Shown here one piece after another: positions 26,365-34,866 of a DNA stretch of 64,000 nt; the first letter of the stretch is position 1; each line of letters starts with the position of its first letter. Source of the DNA: Streptomyces noursei ATCC 11455 (lineage in GTDB: Bacteria > Actinomycetota > Actinomycetes > Streptomycetales > Streptomycetaceae); the NCBI RefSeq assembly GCF_001704275.1, contig NZ_CP011533.1, positions 496,001 through 560,000 of the forward strand, read 5' to 3'. Under the pieces are notes generated by a model. The model was not told where the DNA came from and did not search any database. It was given only the letters and a program-made list of their open reading frames with translations. A program made the position numbers and the translations under genes.

Positions 26365-28950
26365 TCAACTGCGTACGGGCGGACCCTCTGCGGCGGGCAG
26401 GGAGACGACCATCGTCAGTCCGCCGCCGGGTGTCTCCTCGGGCGTGAGAGTGCCGTCCATCGCCTCCGTGAGACCGCGGGAGAGGGCGAGGCCGAGGCCG
26501 AGGCCGGTGGTGTTGTCGGTGTCGCCGAGCCGCTGGAACGGCTCGAACGCCCGCTCACGATCGGGGAGTTGGATCCCTGGCCCGCGATCGACGACCCTCA
26601 GCTCCACCCGCCCGGCGAGCGCACTTGCGCCGATCGTCACCGGGCGCCCGGCGGGTGAGTGACGTACCGCGTTGGACACGAGGTTGGCGAGGACGCGCTC
26701 CAGAAGCGGTGGGTCCGCGAGCACGTCGGGCGCGTCGTCCAGCCCCCGGGTCACCACATTCACGCGCGTCTGAGGGGGTGAGTCGGGCAGGGTGTCCAGC
26801 GCTGCCGGAAGTACGTCGGCGAGCGCGACCGGCTCCAGGCGCAGGGTCAGCGCGCCGGCCTGCAGCCGGCTCATGTCGAGGAGGTTGTCGACCAGGCGAC
26901 TGAGCTTGGCCAGGGATTCCTCGGCGGTGGCCAGGAGCTCCTCGCGGTCCTCGTCGGAGAAGTCGACGTCACGGCTGCGCAGGGAGCTGATCGAGGCCCA
27001 GCAACCGGCCAGCGGCGTCCGCAGGTCGTGGCCGACCGCGGCCAGGAGTGCGGTGCGCATGCGGTTGGCCGCCTTGACCGGTTCGACCTCGGCGGCGGCC
27101 TCGGCCAGCCGGGCCCGTTCGACGGCCGCGGTCAGATGCGCGGCGAAGGCCGTCAGGACGCGGTGCTCGGAGGCGGGCAGACGGCGACCGGTCAGCACCA
27201 GCACGCTGTCGTCCCCTATCGCGACCTTGGTCTGGTGCTCGTCGTTCTCGCCGACACGGTCCGGTGTCGGGCCGCCCACGGCACCGGAATCCGTCTCCCC
27301 GCGTCGCCGACGCAGTTCGATGCCGTCCATGCCGAAGGTCTCCCGGGTCCGTTCCAGGAGTACGGGTACCGTCCGCTCCCCGCGCAGGATGCCGCCGGTC
27401 AACGAGGTGAGGGTCTCCGCTTCCGCCGTCGCGCGCGCGGCCCGCCGACTCAGCCGCATCGAACGGTCGACGATGGCGGCGGTGGTGACGGCGACAGTCG
27501 TCAACGCGGCCTGGGCGACGACCATGTTGGTACCGGCGAAGGTGAAGTGGCCGACGGGTGGCACGAAGTAGTAGTTCAGCAGCAGCGAGGTCGTGACTGA
27601 GGCGAGCAGCGCGGACACCACACCACCGATACAGGCCACCCCCAGCACCGTGAGCAGGAACAGCAGCGCCTCGCTGGTCAGGTTGAGCGCCAGCGGGCCG
27701 GAGACGACGCGTAGTACCTGGGTCAGCAGCACCGGGAGCACGAGGCCGGCCACTGGTCCGGCCACCCGCCGGGAACGTGGCAGACCGCTGCCCGGCGCGG
27801 CCCGTTTCCGTCCCGCGCCGGCGCGTTCATGCGTCACCGTGTGCACGTCGATGTCGCCCGAGAGCTCGACCACGGTCTCCCCGACACCACGGGGCATCAG
27901 CACGCGCCGCAGTCGGCCTCGGCGGCTGGCACCGATGACCAGTTGGGTCGCGTTCTGCGATCGGGCGAAGTCCAGGAGGGCGGCGGGCACGTCGTCGCCC
28001 ACCACCGCGTGGTAGCTGCCCCCGAGGCTCTCGACGAGCTGCCGCTGTCCGGCGAGCGCGGCGGGCGACGAGCCGGCCACGTCATGGCTGCGGGTGATGT
28101 GGACGGCCAGGAGCGCGCCACCGGACACACAGTCCACGATGCGAGCGGCGCGGCGGATCAGCGTTGCACCCTCGGGGCCGCCGGTGAGAGCCACCACCAC
28201 CCGCTCGCGGGTCTCCCACACCCGCCCGATGCGGTGTTCGTCGCGGTACTTGCGCAGCGCCTCGTCCACCCGGCCGGCGACCCAGAGCAGCGCCAGCTCG
28301 CGCAGCGCGGTGAGGTTCCCGAGCCGGAAGTAGCGCGCCAGTGCCGCGTCGACCTTCTCCGGTGGGTAGATGTTGCCGTGCGCCATGCGGCGCCGCAGGC
28401 CCTCGGCCGGCAGGTCGACCAGTTCGACCTGATCGGCGCGGCGGACCACCTCGTCGGGCACGGTCTCGTACTGCGGCACCCCGGTGATCTTCTCGACCAC
28501 GTCGCTGAGGGAGTCCAGGTGCTGGATGTTGAGGGTGGTCACGACGTCGATCCCGGCGCCGAGCAGCTCCTCGACGTCCTGCCACCGCTTGGCGTTGCGG
28601 CCACCCGGTGCGTTGGTGTGGGCGAGTTCGTCGATGACCACCACCTGCGGCCGCAGTTCCCACACATGCTCAAGGTCGGCCTCGGCGATGTCCGTACCGC
28701 GGTGCCTGCGCGTCACCCGTGGCAGTACGTCGAGCCCGTCGAGCATCGCCGTGGTGTGTGGACGACCGTGGCACTCCGCGAAGGCCACCACCACGTGCGT
28801 ACCGCGTGCCGACCGGCGCCGCGCCTCGTCCAGCATCCGGTACGTCTTGCCCACCCCGGGGGCGGCCCCGAGAAAGACCTTGAGCCGGCCGGGACGTGTC
28901 CCGGGCCCGTCGGTCGTCACGCCGCCCCGCGCCATCGCGTACGCGTCCAC
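26365..28950 (-). CDS. Second KdpD-type sensor histidine kinase, divergent from the kdp operon
   Basis: 861 residues from GTG 28950 (AGAGG five bases upstream); the frame is open further upstream but without family similarity. Domains in order: KdpD P-loop domain (LKVFLGAAPGVGKTYRMLDE, IDELAHTNAPGGRNAKRWQD), USP-like domain (RVVVALTGGPEGATLIRRAA), DUF4118 four-helix membrane region (~430-530), GAF-like linker, HisKA with phospho-acceptor His641 (VGHDLRTPLAGCWASISSLR), and HATPase (NLVSNAVRHSP, DRGPGIQ, GLGLGLALSRG). All kinase motifs are intact. KdpD senses K+ and turgor-related signals and controls kdpFABC through KdpE. No second KdpE lies nearby, so it may share the response regulator at 34132. 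About the same layout as the other KdpD but clearly diverged. Confidence 0.93.
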   Translation of the reverse strand: MDAYAMARGGVTTDGPGTRPGRLKVFLGAAPGVGKTYRMLDEARRRSARGTHVVVAFAECHGRPHTTAMLDGLDVLPRVTRRHRGTDIAEADLEHVWELRPQVVVIDELAHTNAPGGRNAKRWQDVEELLGAGIDVVTTLNIQHLDSLSDVVEKITGVPQYETVPDEVVRRADQVELVDLPAEGLRRRMAHGNIYPPEKVDAALARYFRLGNLTALRELALLWVAGRVDEALRKYRDEHRIGRVWETRERVVVALTGGPEGATLIRRAARIVDCVSGGALLAVHITRSHDVAGSSPAALAGQRQLVESLGGSYHAVVGDDVPAALLDFARSQNATQLVIGASRRGRLRRVLMPRGVGETVVELSGDIDVHTVTHERAGAGRKRAAPGSGLPRSRRVAGPVAGLVLPVLLTQVLRVVSGPLALNLTSEALLFLLTVLGVACIGGVVSALLASVTTSLLLNYYFVPPVGHFTFAGTNMVVAQAALTTVAVTTAAIVDRSMRLSRRAARATAEAETLTSLTGGILRGERTVPVLLERTRETFGMDGIELRRRRGETDSGAVGGPTPDRVGENDEHQTKVAIGDDSVLVLTGRRLPASEHRVLTAFAAHLTAAVERARLAEAAAEVEPVKAANRMRTALLAAVGHDLRTPLAGCWASISSLRSRDVDFSDEDREELLATAEESLAKLSRLVDNLLDMSRLQAGALTLRLEPVALADVLPAALDTLPDSPPQTRVNVVTRGLDDAPDVLADPPLLERVLANLVSNAVRHSPAGRPVTIGASALAGRVELRVVDRGPGIQLPDRERAFEPFQRLGDTDNTTGLGLGLALSRGLTEAMDGTLTPEETPGGGLTMVVSLPAAEGPPVRS

Positions 28951-29412
28951 AAACCCCTCTTCAGGAAAACGGCACGCCTGACGGCATGACGGAGGGACGC
29001 TCACGGCATGGCGATCGACGGCGTGCAAGGTTCTTCGGAGCATCATCGCTTCGCGTCGGCAAATACCGTGCGGGAGTTCGGAGACGTTGACGCAACCCTG
29101 ACCCGTCCACCGGTGCCGCGCGCCGGGCCCCGCCGCGGCCGAATCGGTACGGTGGCGTGGCGGAGCGGCTCGGACGGTGGGATCGGCGACGGCTCGGCCG
29201 GCCGGAAAGCGGAACTGAGCTGCGGGTCGCTGTCGCCCGTTCGCACCCTCCCGCAGTCGTGCGCTCCCTCCCTGAGTTTCCTCGCGGGCGTTAGGGATGC
29301 GTCAAGGTCACGCCCATTGCCGTAAGGAGCCCGTCAACGATGGGCGAGATCGAGCCACCGCGCGATTCCCTCTCCTGGTCCGTTCGCCCACACCTCTCCC
29401 CAGGAGTTCACG
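28951..29412. promoter_or_regulatory. Divergent kdp control region
   Basis: 462 bases between the divergent kdpD-like gene and the small peptide-kdpF start. It must hold both promoters and the KdpE site. TTGACGCAACCC near 29085 resembles a -35 element. An AT-richer patch TTAGGGATGCGTCAAGG around 29290 could be part of the operator. No gene is present; neither element is proven. Confidence 0.4.
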
Positions 29413-29496
29413 ATGGCCGACCTGGCCCTCGTGGTCACCACGATCGCGGTCTTCGCGTTGGTGGCCCTTGTCGCCAAGGGGGTGGCAAAGCTGTGA
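29413..29496 (+). CDS. 27-residue membrane peptide upstream of kdpF
   Basis: ATG 29413 follows CAGGAGTTCACG, an excellent ribosome binding site, and ends at TGA 29496. The product (ADLALVVTTIAVFALVALVA, then KGVAKL) is a single membrane helix with a basic tail. Its stop overlaps the kdpF start as GTGA, so the two are translationally coupled. It is not KdpF itself, which follows. It resembles KdpF-like single-helix subunits in size and could be an extra small subunit or a leader peptide. The good start signal and coupling argue for real translation. Confidence 0.75.
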   Translation: MADLALVVTTIAVFALVALVAKGVAKL

Positions 29497-29582
29497 CCGT
29501 CGAAAACCTCGTCGGACTGATCGTGGCTGTCGCCCTGCTGGGCTATCTCGTCCTCGCCCTTGTGTTCCCGGAGAGGTTCTGA
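29493..29582 (+). CDS. kdpF: Potassium-transporting ATPase small subunit KdpF
   Basis: 29 residues from GTG 29493. It is the classic single-helix KdpF (VENLVGLIVAVALLGYLVLA, then the LVFPERF end), the piece that stabilises the KdpFABC complex. The C-terminal PERF matches the family. Nine bases separate it from kdpA. It overlaps the upstream 27-residue peptide gene by four bases. Confidence 0.9.
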   Translation: MTVENLVGLIVAVALLGYLVLALVFPERF

Positions 29583-29591
29583 GCCCCACAC

Positions 29592-31292
29592 ATGAGCCCC
29601 GTTCTAGCTGATGTGCTCCAGGTCACCGCGCTCGTCGGGGCCCTCGCCCTGGTGCACCGCCCGCTCGGCGACTACATGGCCGCCGTCTACTCCTCGAAGA
29701 AGCACCTGCGAATAGAGAAGTGGATCTACCGCAGCGTCGGCGCCGATCCCGATGCCGAGATGCGCTGGCCCGCGTACCTGCGCGGCGTACTGGTCTTCTC
29801 CGCGGTCGGCGTGCTGTTCCTGTACCTGTTGCAGCGCGTGCAGGACAAACTGCCGCTGTCGCTCGGCTTCAAGGCGATCACTCCGGACCAGGCGTTCAAC
29901 ACGGCCACGTCCTTCGTCTCCAACACCAACTGGCAGTCGTACTCGGGCGAGGTGGCCATGGGCCACGTCACCCAGACCGTCGGCCTGGCCGTGCAGAACT
30001 TCCTCTCCGCCGCCGTCGGCATGGCCGTCGCCGTGGCGCTCGTCCGCGGCTTCGCCCTCCCCCACTCTCGGCTTCGCTCGAGCGGGGGGACCCCCATCCG
30101 TACCGGTTTCATAGGCAACTTCTGGTCCGACCTGGTGCGCGGCACCGTCCGCATCCTGGTCCCGCTCTCGGTGGTCGCCGCGGTCATCCTGGTGGCGTGC
30201 GGTGCGATCCAGAACTTCGGCGACATCCACCACATCACCACCCTCACCGGTGACAAGCAGGCCCTCAGCCCCGGCGCGGTGGCCTCCCAGGAAGCCATCA
30301 AGAACCTGGGGACCAACGGCGGCGGTTACTTCAACGCCAACTCCGCGCACCCCTTCGAGAACCCCAACGGTCTCTCCGACCTGCTGGAGATCTTCCTGCT
30401 GCTGGTGATCCCGTTCTCGCTGCCGAGGACCTTCGGCAAGATGGTGGGTTCGCTCAAGCAGGGCTACGCGATCGTGGCGGCCATGGGCGTCGTCTGGCTC
30501 TGCGCGGTCGTCGCGGTGACGTGGCTGGAGTACGCCCACCCGGGCACCGCCGCGCAGCTCGCCGGCGGTGCGATGGAAGGCAAGGAGCAGCGGTTCGGCG
30601 AGGGCTCCTCGTCGCTCTTCGCGGTCTCCACGACCATGACCTCCACGGGGTCGGTCAACTCCTTCCACGACTCGTTCGGCGGCCTCTCCGGCGGTGTCCT
30701 CCTGCTGGGCATGATGCTCGGCGAGATCACTCCCGGCGGTGTCGGATCCGGCCTGTACGGCATGCTGATCATGGCGATCATCGCGGTGTTCCTCGCCGGC
30801 CTGATGGTCGGCCGCACGCCCGAGTACCTCGGCAAGAAGATCGGCACCCGCGAGATCAAGCTCGCCGCCTGCTACATCCTGATCACCCCGGCGCTGGTGC
30901 TGATCGGCACGGCCGCGGCCATCGCCCTGCCGGACGGCAAGGCGGCCATGACGAACATCGGCGCGCACGGCTTCTCCGAGGTGCTGTACGCGTTCACCTC
31001 GGCCTCCAACAACAACGGTTCCGCCTTCGCGGGCTTCGGTGCCAACACCCCGTTCTTCAACACCACCCTCGGCCTGTGCATGCTGCTCGGCCGGTTCCTG
31101 CCGATGGTGTTCGTCCTGGCGCTGGCCGGCTCGCTCGCCGAGCAGAAGCCGGTCCCGGGGACCGCGGGCACCCTGCGCACCGAGAAGCCGCTCTTCACGG
31201 GGCTGCTGGTCGGCACGCTGCTGATCGTCACCGGTCTGACCTTCTTCCCGGCGCTCGCACTGGGACCGCTCGCCGAAGGGCTGACGTCATGA
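29592..31292 (+). CDS. kdpA: Potassium-transporting ATPase subunit KdpA
   Basis: 566 residues, ATG start. KdpA is the K+-selective channel-like subunit of the Kdp pump. Selectivity-filter-type segments are present: [48 protein letters not shown] and [13 protein letters not shown]. The family usually has ~550-560 residues. The excess comes from an in-frame palindromic element at 30057-30098 that adds about 14 residues ([14 protein letters not shown]) in the loop after VALVRGFA and before [14 protein letters not shown], probably on the cytoplasmic side. Pump function is likely kept. The stop codon overlaps the kdpB start (ATGA). Confidence 0.95.
   Translation: MSPVLADVLQVTALVGALALVHRPLGDYMAAVYSSKKHLRIEKWIYRSVGADPDAEMRWPAYLRGVLVFSAVGVLFLYLLQRVQDKLPLSLGFKAITPDQAFNTATSFVSNTNWQSYSGEVAMGHVTQTVGLAVQNFLSAAVGMAVAVALVRGFALPHSRLRSSGGTPIRTGFIGNFWSDLVRGTVRILVPLSVVAAVILVACGAIQNFGDIHHITTLTGDKQALSPGAVASQEAIKNLGTNGGGYFNANSAHPFENPNGLSDLLEIFLLLVIPFSLPRTFGKMVGSLKQGYAIVAAMGVVWLCAVVAVTWLEYAHPGTAAQLAGGAMEGKEQRFGEGSSSLFAVSTTMTSTGSVNSFHDSFGGLSGGVLLLGMMLGEITPGGVGSGLYGMLIMAIIAVFLAGLMVGRTPEYLGKKIGTREIKLAACYILITPALVLIGTAAAIALPDGKAAMTNIGAHGFSEVLYAFTSASNNNGSAFAGFGANTPFFNTTLGLCMLLGRFLPMVFVLALAGSLAEQKPVPGTAGTLRTEKPLFTGLLVGTLLIVTGLTFFPALALGPLAEGLTS
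30057..30098. repeat. Palindromic GC-rich element inserted in kdpA
   Basis: The 42-bp stretch contains CCCCCACTCTCGG, CTTCGCTCGAG and CGGGGGGACCCCC and folds into a hairpin. From memory this sequence type (with the GCTCGAGCGAAGCCGAGAG core) is dispersed in many Streptomyces genomes, usually between genes. Here it lies inside a coding region, length a multiple of three, without breaking the frame. Confidence 0.7.
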
Positions 31293-33436
31293 CCACCAAC
31301 GCACAGAGGCGACAAGAGGACGACATGGCCGCCAGCTCAACGGGTTCCCCGACCCGGGCGCCGCACGGCGACATACCCACCGGACACCAGGAAGGCGGAC
31401 GCGTCGGCGCCGGCCTGTTCGACCCGAAGCAGCTGCTGAAGTCGCTGCCCGACGCCTTCCGCAAGCTCGACCCCCGGGTGATGGTCAAGTCCCCGGTCAT
31501 GTTCGTGGTCCTGATCGGCTCGGTGGTCACCACCGCCCTGGCGCTCGGGAACCCCGGCGCGTGGTTCGGCTGGGTCATCGCGGCCTGGCTGTGGCTGACC
31601 GTCGTCTTCGCCAACCTGGCCGAGGCGGTCGCCGAGGGCCGCGGCAAGGCGCAGGCCGACACCCTGCGCAAGGCCAAGACCGACACCGTGGCGCGCCGGC
31701 TGAGCGGCGACGTGGAGGAGCAGGTCCCGGGCACCGAGCTGCGCATCGGCGACCTGGTCGTCTGCGAGGCCGGCGACATCATCCCCGGTGACGGCGATGT
31801 CGTCGAGGGCGTCGCCTCCGTGGACGAGTCGGCGATCACCGGTGAATCGGCACCGGTGATCCGCGAGTCCGGCGGCGACCGCTCGGCCGTCACCGGCGGT
31901 ACCAAGGTCCTCTCCGACCGCATCGTCATCCAGATCACGACGAAACCCGGTGAGACCTTCATCGACCGGATGATCAACCTCGTCGAGGGTGCCGCACGGC
32001 AGAAGACCCCCAACGAGATCGCGCTGAACATCCTGCTCGCCTCGCTCACCATCGTCTTCCTGCTCGCGGTCGTCTCGCTCAAGCCGTTCGCCCTCTACGC
32101 GGGCGCCGACAAGCAGACGTCCCTGATCGTGCTGACGGCGCTGCTGGTCTGTCTTATCCCGACGACGATCGGTGCCCTGCTCTCCGCGATCGGCATCGCC
32201 GGCATGGACCGTCTGGTGCAGCGCAACGTCCTGGCCATGTCGGGGCGGGCGGTCGAGGCCGCAGGTGACGTGTCGACGCTGCTGCTCGACAAGACCGGCA
32301 CCATCACCCTCGGCAACCGCCAGGCGGCGGAGTTCGTGCCCGTGCGCGGGACGACGGAGGCCGAGGTGGCGGACGCCGCCCAGCTCTCCTCGCTCGCCGA
32401 CGAGACGCCGGAGGGCCGTTCGATCGTCGTCCTCGCCAAGGAGAGGTACGGCCTGCGCGAACGCCACCAGGGCGAGCTGGTGGACGCCGAGTGGATCGTC
32501 TTCACCGCCCAGACCCGGATGTCGGGCGTGGACGTCGACGGCCGCAAGATCCGCAAGGGCGCGACCGGTTCCGTCATCGCCTGGGTCCACGAGCGCGGCG
32601 GCTCGGTGACCGAGGACGCCGACACGCTGAGCAACGCCATCTCGCAGGCCGGCGGCACTCCGCTGCTGGTGGCCGTCGAGGACGACGAGGGCGCTCGCGT
32701 GCTGGGTGTCATCCACCTCAAGGATGTCGTCAAGGAGGGCATGCGCGAACGCTTCGACGAGCTGCGCCGCATGGGCATCAAGACCGTCATGATCACGGGT
32801 GACAACCCGCTGACGGCCAGGGCCATCGCCGAGGAGGCGGGCGTGGACGACTTCCTCGCCGAGGCCACGCCCGAGGACAAGATGGCGCTCATCAAGCGCG
32901 AGCAGGCCGGCGGCAAGCTCGTCGCCATGACCGGCGACGGCACCAACGACGCCCCCGCGCTGGCCCAGGCCGACGTCGGCGTGGCCATGAACACCGGCAC
33001 TTCCGCCGCGAAGGAAGCCGGCAACATGGTCGACCTCGACTCCAACCCGACCAAGCTCATCGAGATCGTCGAGATCGGCAAGCAACTCCTCATCACCCGG
33101 GGCGCGTTGACCACTTTCTCGATCGCCAACGATGTCGCCAAGTATTTCGCGATCATCCCCGCGATGTTCTCGGTGGCGTACCCGGGCCTGGACAAGCTCA
33201 ACATCATGGGCCTGGCCTCGCCCGAGTCCGCGATCCTGTCCGCGGTCATCTTCAACGCGCTGATCATCATCGCGCTGGTCCCGCTCGCCCTGAAGGGCGT
33301 GCAGTACCGGCCGATGAGCGCCGACCGGATGCTGCGGCGCAACCTCGCCGTCTACGGGCTCGGCGGCCTGATCGCCCCGTTCATCGGCATCAAGATCATC
33401 GACCTGCTCATCTCTCTGATCCCCGGAATCGGGTGA
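31289..33436 (+). CDS. kdpB: Potassium-transporting ATPase ATP-binding subunit KdpB
   Basis: 715 residues from ATG 31289; an ATG 12 codons later is an alternative. P-type ATPase motifs are complete: the actuator TGES in [15 protein letters not shown], phosphorylation Asp334 in [24 protein letters not shown] and the hinge [20 protein letters not shown]. Membrane segments at both ends frame the soluble domains. KdpB hydrolyses ATP to drive K+ entry through KdpA. The N-terminal ~50 residues are a hydrophilic extension (Gly/Ser/Pro/His-rich) beyond the Escherichia coli length, usual in actinobacteria. It overlaps kdpA upstream and kdpC downstream by four bases each. Confidence 0.97.
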   Translation: MTTNAQRRQEDDMAASSTGSPTRAPHGDIPTGHQEGGRVGAGLFDPKQLLKSLPDAFRKLDPRVMVKSPVMFVVLIGSVVTTALALGNPGAWFGWVIAAWLWLTVVFANLAEAVAEGRGKAQADTLRKAKTDTVARRLSGDVEEQVPGTELRIGDLVVCEAGDIIPGDGDVVEGVASVDESAITGESAPVIRESGGDRSAVTGGTKVLSDRIVIQITTKPGETFIDRMINLVEGAARQKTPNEIALNILLASLTIVFLLAVVSLKPFALYAGADKQTSLIVLTALLVCLIPTTIGALLSAIGIAGMDRLVQRNVLAMSGRAVEAAGDVSTLLLDKTGTITLGNRQAAEFVPVRGTTEAEVADAAQLSSLADETPEGRSIVVLAKERYGLRERHQGELVDAEWIVFTAQTRMSGVDVDGRKIRKGATGSVIAWVHERGGSVTEDADTLSNAISQAGGTPLLVAVEDDEGARVLGVIHLKDVVKEGMRERFDELRRMGIKTVMITGDNPLTARAIAEEAGVDDFLAEATPEDKMALIKREQAGGKLVAMTGDGTNDAPALAQADVGVAMNTGTSAAKEAGNMVDLDSNPTKLIEIVEIGKQLLITRGALTTFSIANDVAKYFAIIPAMFSVAYPGLDKLNIMGLASPESAILSAVIFNALIIIALVPLALKGVQYRPMSADRMLRRNLAVYGLGGLIAPFIGIKIIDLLISLIPGIG

Positions 33437-34053
33437 CGGCCATGAACAACTCCGTAACCAGCACCCTCCGCCTGGCGTGGGCATCACTGCGCGTCCTGCT
33501 GGTCCTCACGGTCGTGTGCGGCGTCATCTACCCGCTGGTCGTCACGGGCATCGCCCAGGGCCTGTTCCACGGCAGGGCCAACGGCTCCGAGGTGAAGGTC
33601 GACGGCAAGGTCGTCGGCTCCGAACTCATCGGCCAGAGCTGGAACATCAAAGGCACGAAGACACCCGATCCCCAGTGGTTCCAGGGCCGCCCGTCCAACA
33701 GCGGTTACGACCCGCTGGCCACCGGCTCCAGCCAGCTCGGCGCCAGCGATCCCACGCTGGTCAAGAACGTGAAGGCGGCGAAGAGGCGGGTCGCGGAGTT
33801 CAACGGCGTGCCGGAGTCCGAGGTCCCCAAGGACGCGGTGACCGGTTCGGCCTCCGCCATCGACCCCGGTATCTCGCCCGCCTACGCCGAGATCCAGGTC
33901 AAGCGCGTGGCCGAGCGCAACCGGCTGACCGTCGCCCAGGTCGAGAAGCTGGTGCAGGACAACACCACCGGCCGGACCGTCGGTTTCCTCGGTGAGCCCG
34001 CGGTGAACGTCCTGAAGCTCAACATCGCGGTCGAGGAACTCGCGACGAAGTGA
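33433..34053 (+). CDS. kdpC: Potassium-transporting ATPase subunit KdpC
   Basis: 206 residues from GTG 33433 (overlapping the kdpB stop as GTGA) or 203 from ATG 33442. One N-terminal membrane helix ([20 protein letters not shown]) carries the family [13 protein letters not shown] motif. The outer domain follows with [20 protein letters not shown] and [21 protein letters not shown], then [20 protein letters not shown]. KdpC tethers the complex and stimulates ATP binding. Complete. Confidence 0.96.
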   Translation: MTAMNNSVTSTLRLAWASLRVLLVLTVVCGVIYPLVVTGIAQGLFHGRANGSEVKVDGKVVGSELIGQSWNIKGTKTPDPQWFQGRPSNSGYDPLATGSSQLGASDPTLVKNVKAAKRRVAEFNGVPESEVPKDAVTGSASAIDPGISPAYAEIQVKRVAERNRLTVAQVEKLVQDNTTGRTVGFLGEPAVNVLKLNIAVEELATK

Positions 34054-34131
34054 GAAGCCGTATCGCGGGTGGCCCGCCAGGGGAGGGCGGCCACCCGCGA
34101 CATTCGCACGCACAACAGAAGGGGGATACCG

Positions 34132-34815
34132 ATGACTCGGGTGCTGGTGGTCGAGGACGAGCCACCGCTCGTGCGGGCGCTGGAGATCAATCTCAAGGCA
34201 CGCGGTTACGACGTGGAGACCGCGCCGGACGGGGCACAGGCCCTGTCCCTGGCGGCCGCGAACCCGCCGGACGTCGTCCTGCTCGATCTCGGCCTGCCGG
34301 ACATGGACGGCATCGACGTGATCGCGGGGCTGCGCGGCTGGAGCCGGGCCTCCATCCTCGTGGTCTCGGCCCGCCGGACCTCCGAGGAGAAGGTCGCCGC
34401 GCTCGACGCGGGCGCCGACGACTACATCACCAAGCCGTTCAGCATGGACGAGCTGCTGGCCCGGTTGCGGGCGGCGGCGCGAAGAATCGATACGGCGCAG
34501 CCGTCCGGCGAACTCGCCGTGATCGTCACGGAGAGCTTCACCCTCGACCTCGCGGCCAAGAAGGCCCGGCGCGGCGAGCACGACGTCCGACTCACCCCGA
34601 CCGAATGGCATCTGGTGGAGGTGCTGGTGCGCAACAGCGGCCGGCTCGTCAGCCAGCAGAAGTTGCTGGAGGAGGTGTGGGGTCCTTCCTACGGCACGCA
34701 GACCAACTACCTTCGCGTCTACATGGCGCAGCTCAGGCGCAAGCTGGAAGCCGACCCGGCACGTCCGCGGCACTTCTCCACCACGCCCGGTATGGGCTAC
34801 CGCTTCGACCTCTGA
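34132..34815 (+). CDS. kdpE: KDP operon response regulator KdpE
   Basis: 227 residues, ATG with AGAAGGGGGATACCG before it. Receiver domain: acidic pair in VLVVEDEPPLV, phospho-acceptor Asp52 in VVLLDLGLPDMDG, conserved Lys in DDYITKPFSMDEL. C-terminal OmpR/PhoB winged helix: VRLTPTEWHLVEVLVRNSGR and TNYLRVYMAQLRRKLEADP. It activates the kdp genes when phosphorylated by KdpD. Placed between kdpC and kdpD with short gaps, so it is in the same transcript. It is the only response regulator in the window and might serve both KdpD kinases. Confidence 0.96.
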   Translation: MTRVLVVEDEPPLVRALEINLKARGYDVETAPDGAQALSLAAANPPDVVLLDLGLPDMDGIDVIAGLRGWSRASILVVSARRTSEEKVAALDAGADDYITKPFSMDELLARLRAAARRIDTAQPSGELAVIVTESFTLDLAAKKARRGEHDVRLTPTEWHLVEVLVRNSGRLVSQQKLLEEVWGPSYGTQTNYLRVYMAQLRRKLEADPARPRHFSTTPGMGYRFDL

Positions 34816-34866
34816 CACCCCGGGCTTTCGCCCCCTCATCACGATTCGACACGAGAGCGGGACCAC

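Noticed and set aside
29604..33487. Very long open frames on the minus strand opposite kdpA and kdpB
   Set aside because: They are antisense by-products of high GC at third codon positions; they have no family resemblance, whereas the plus strand encodes complete KdpA and KdpB.
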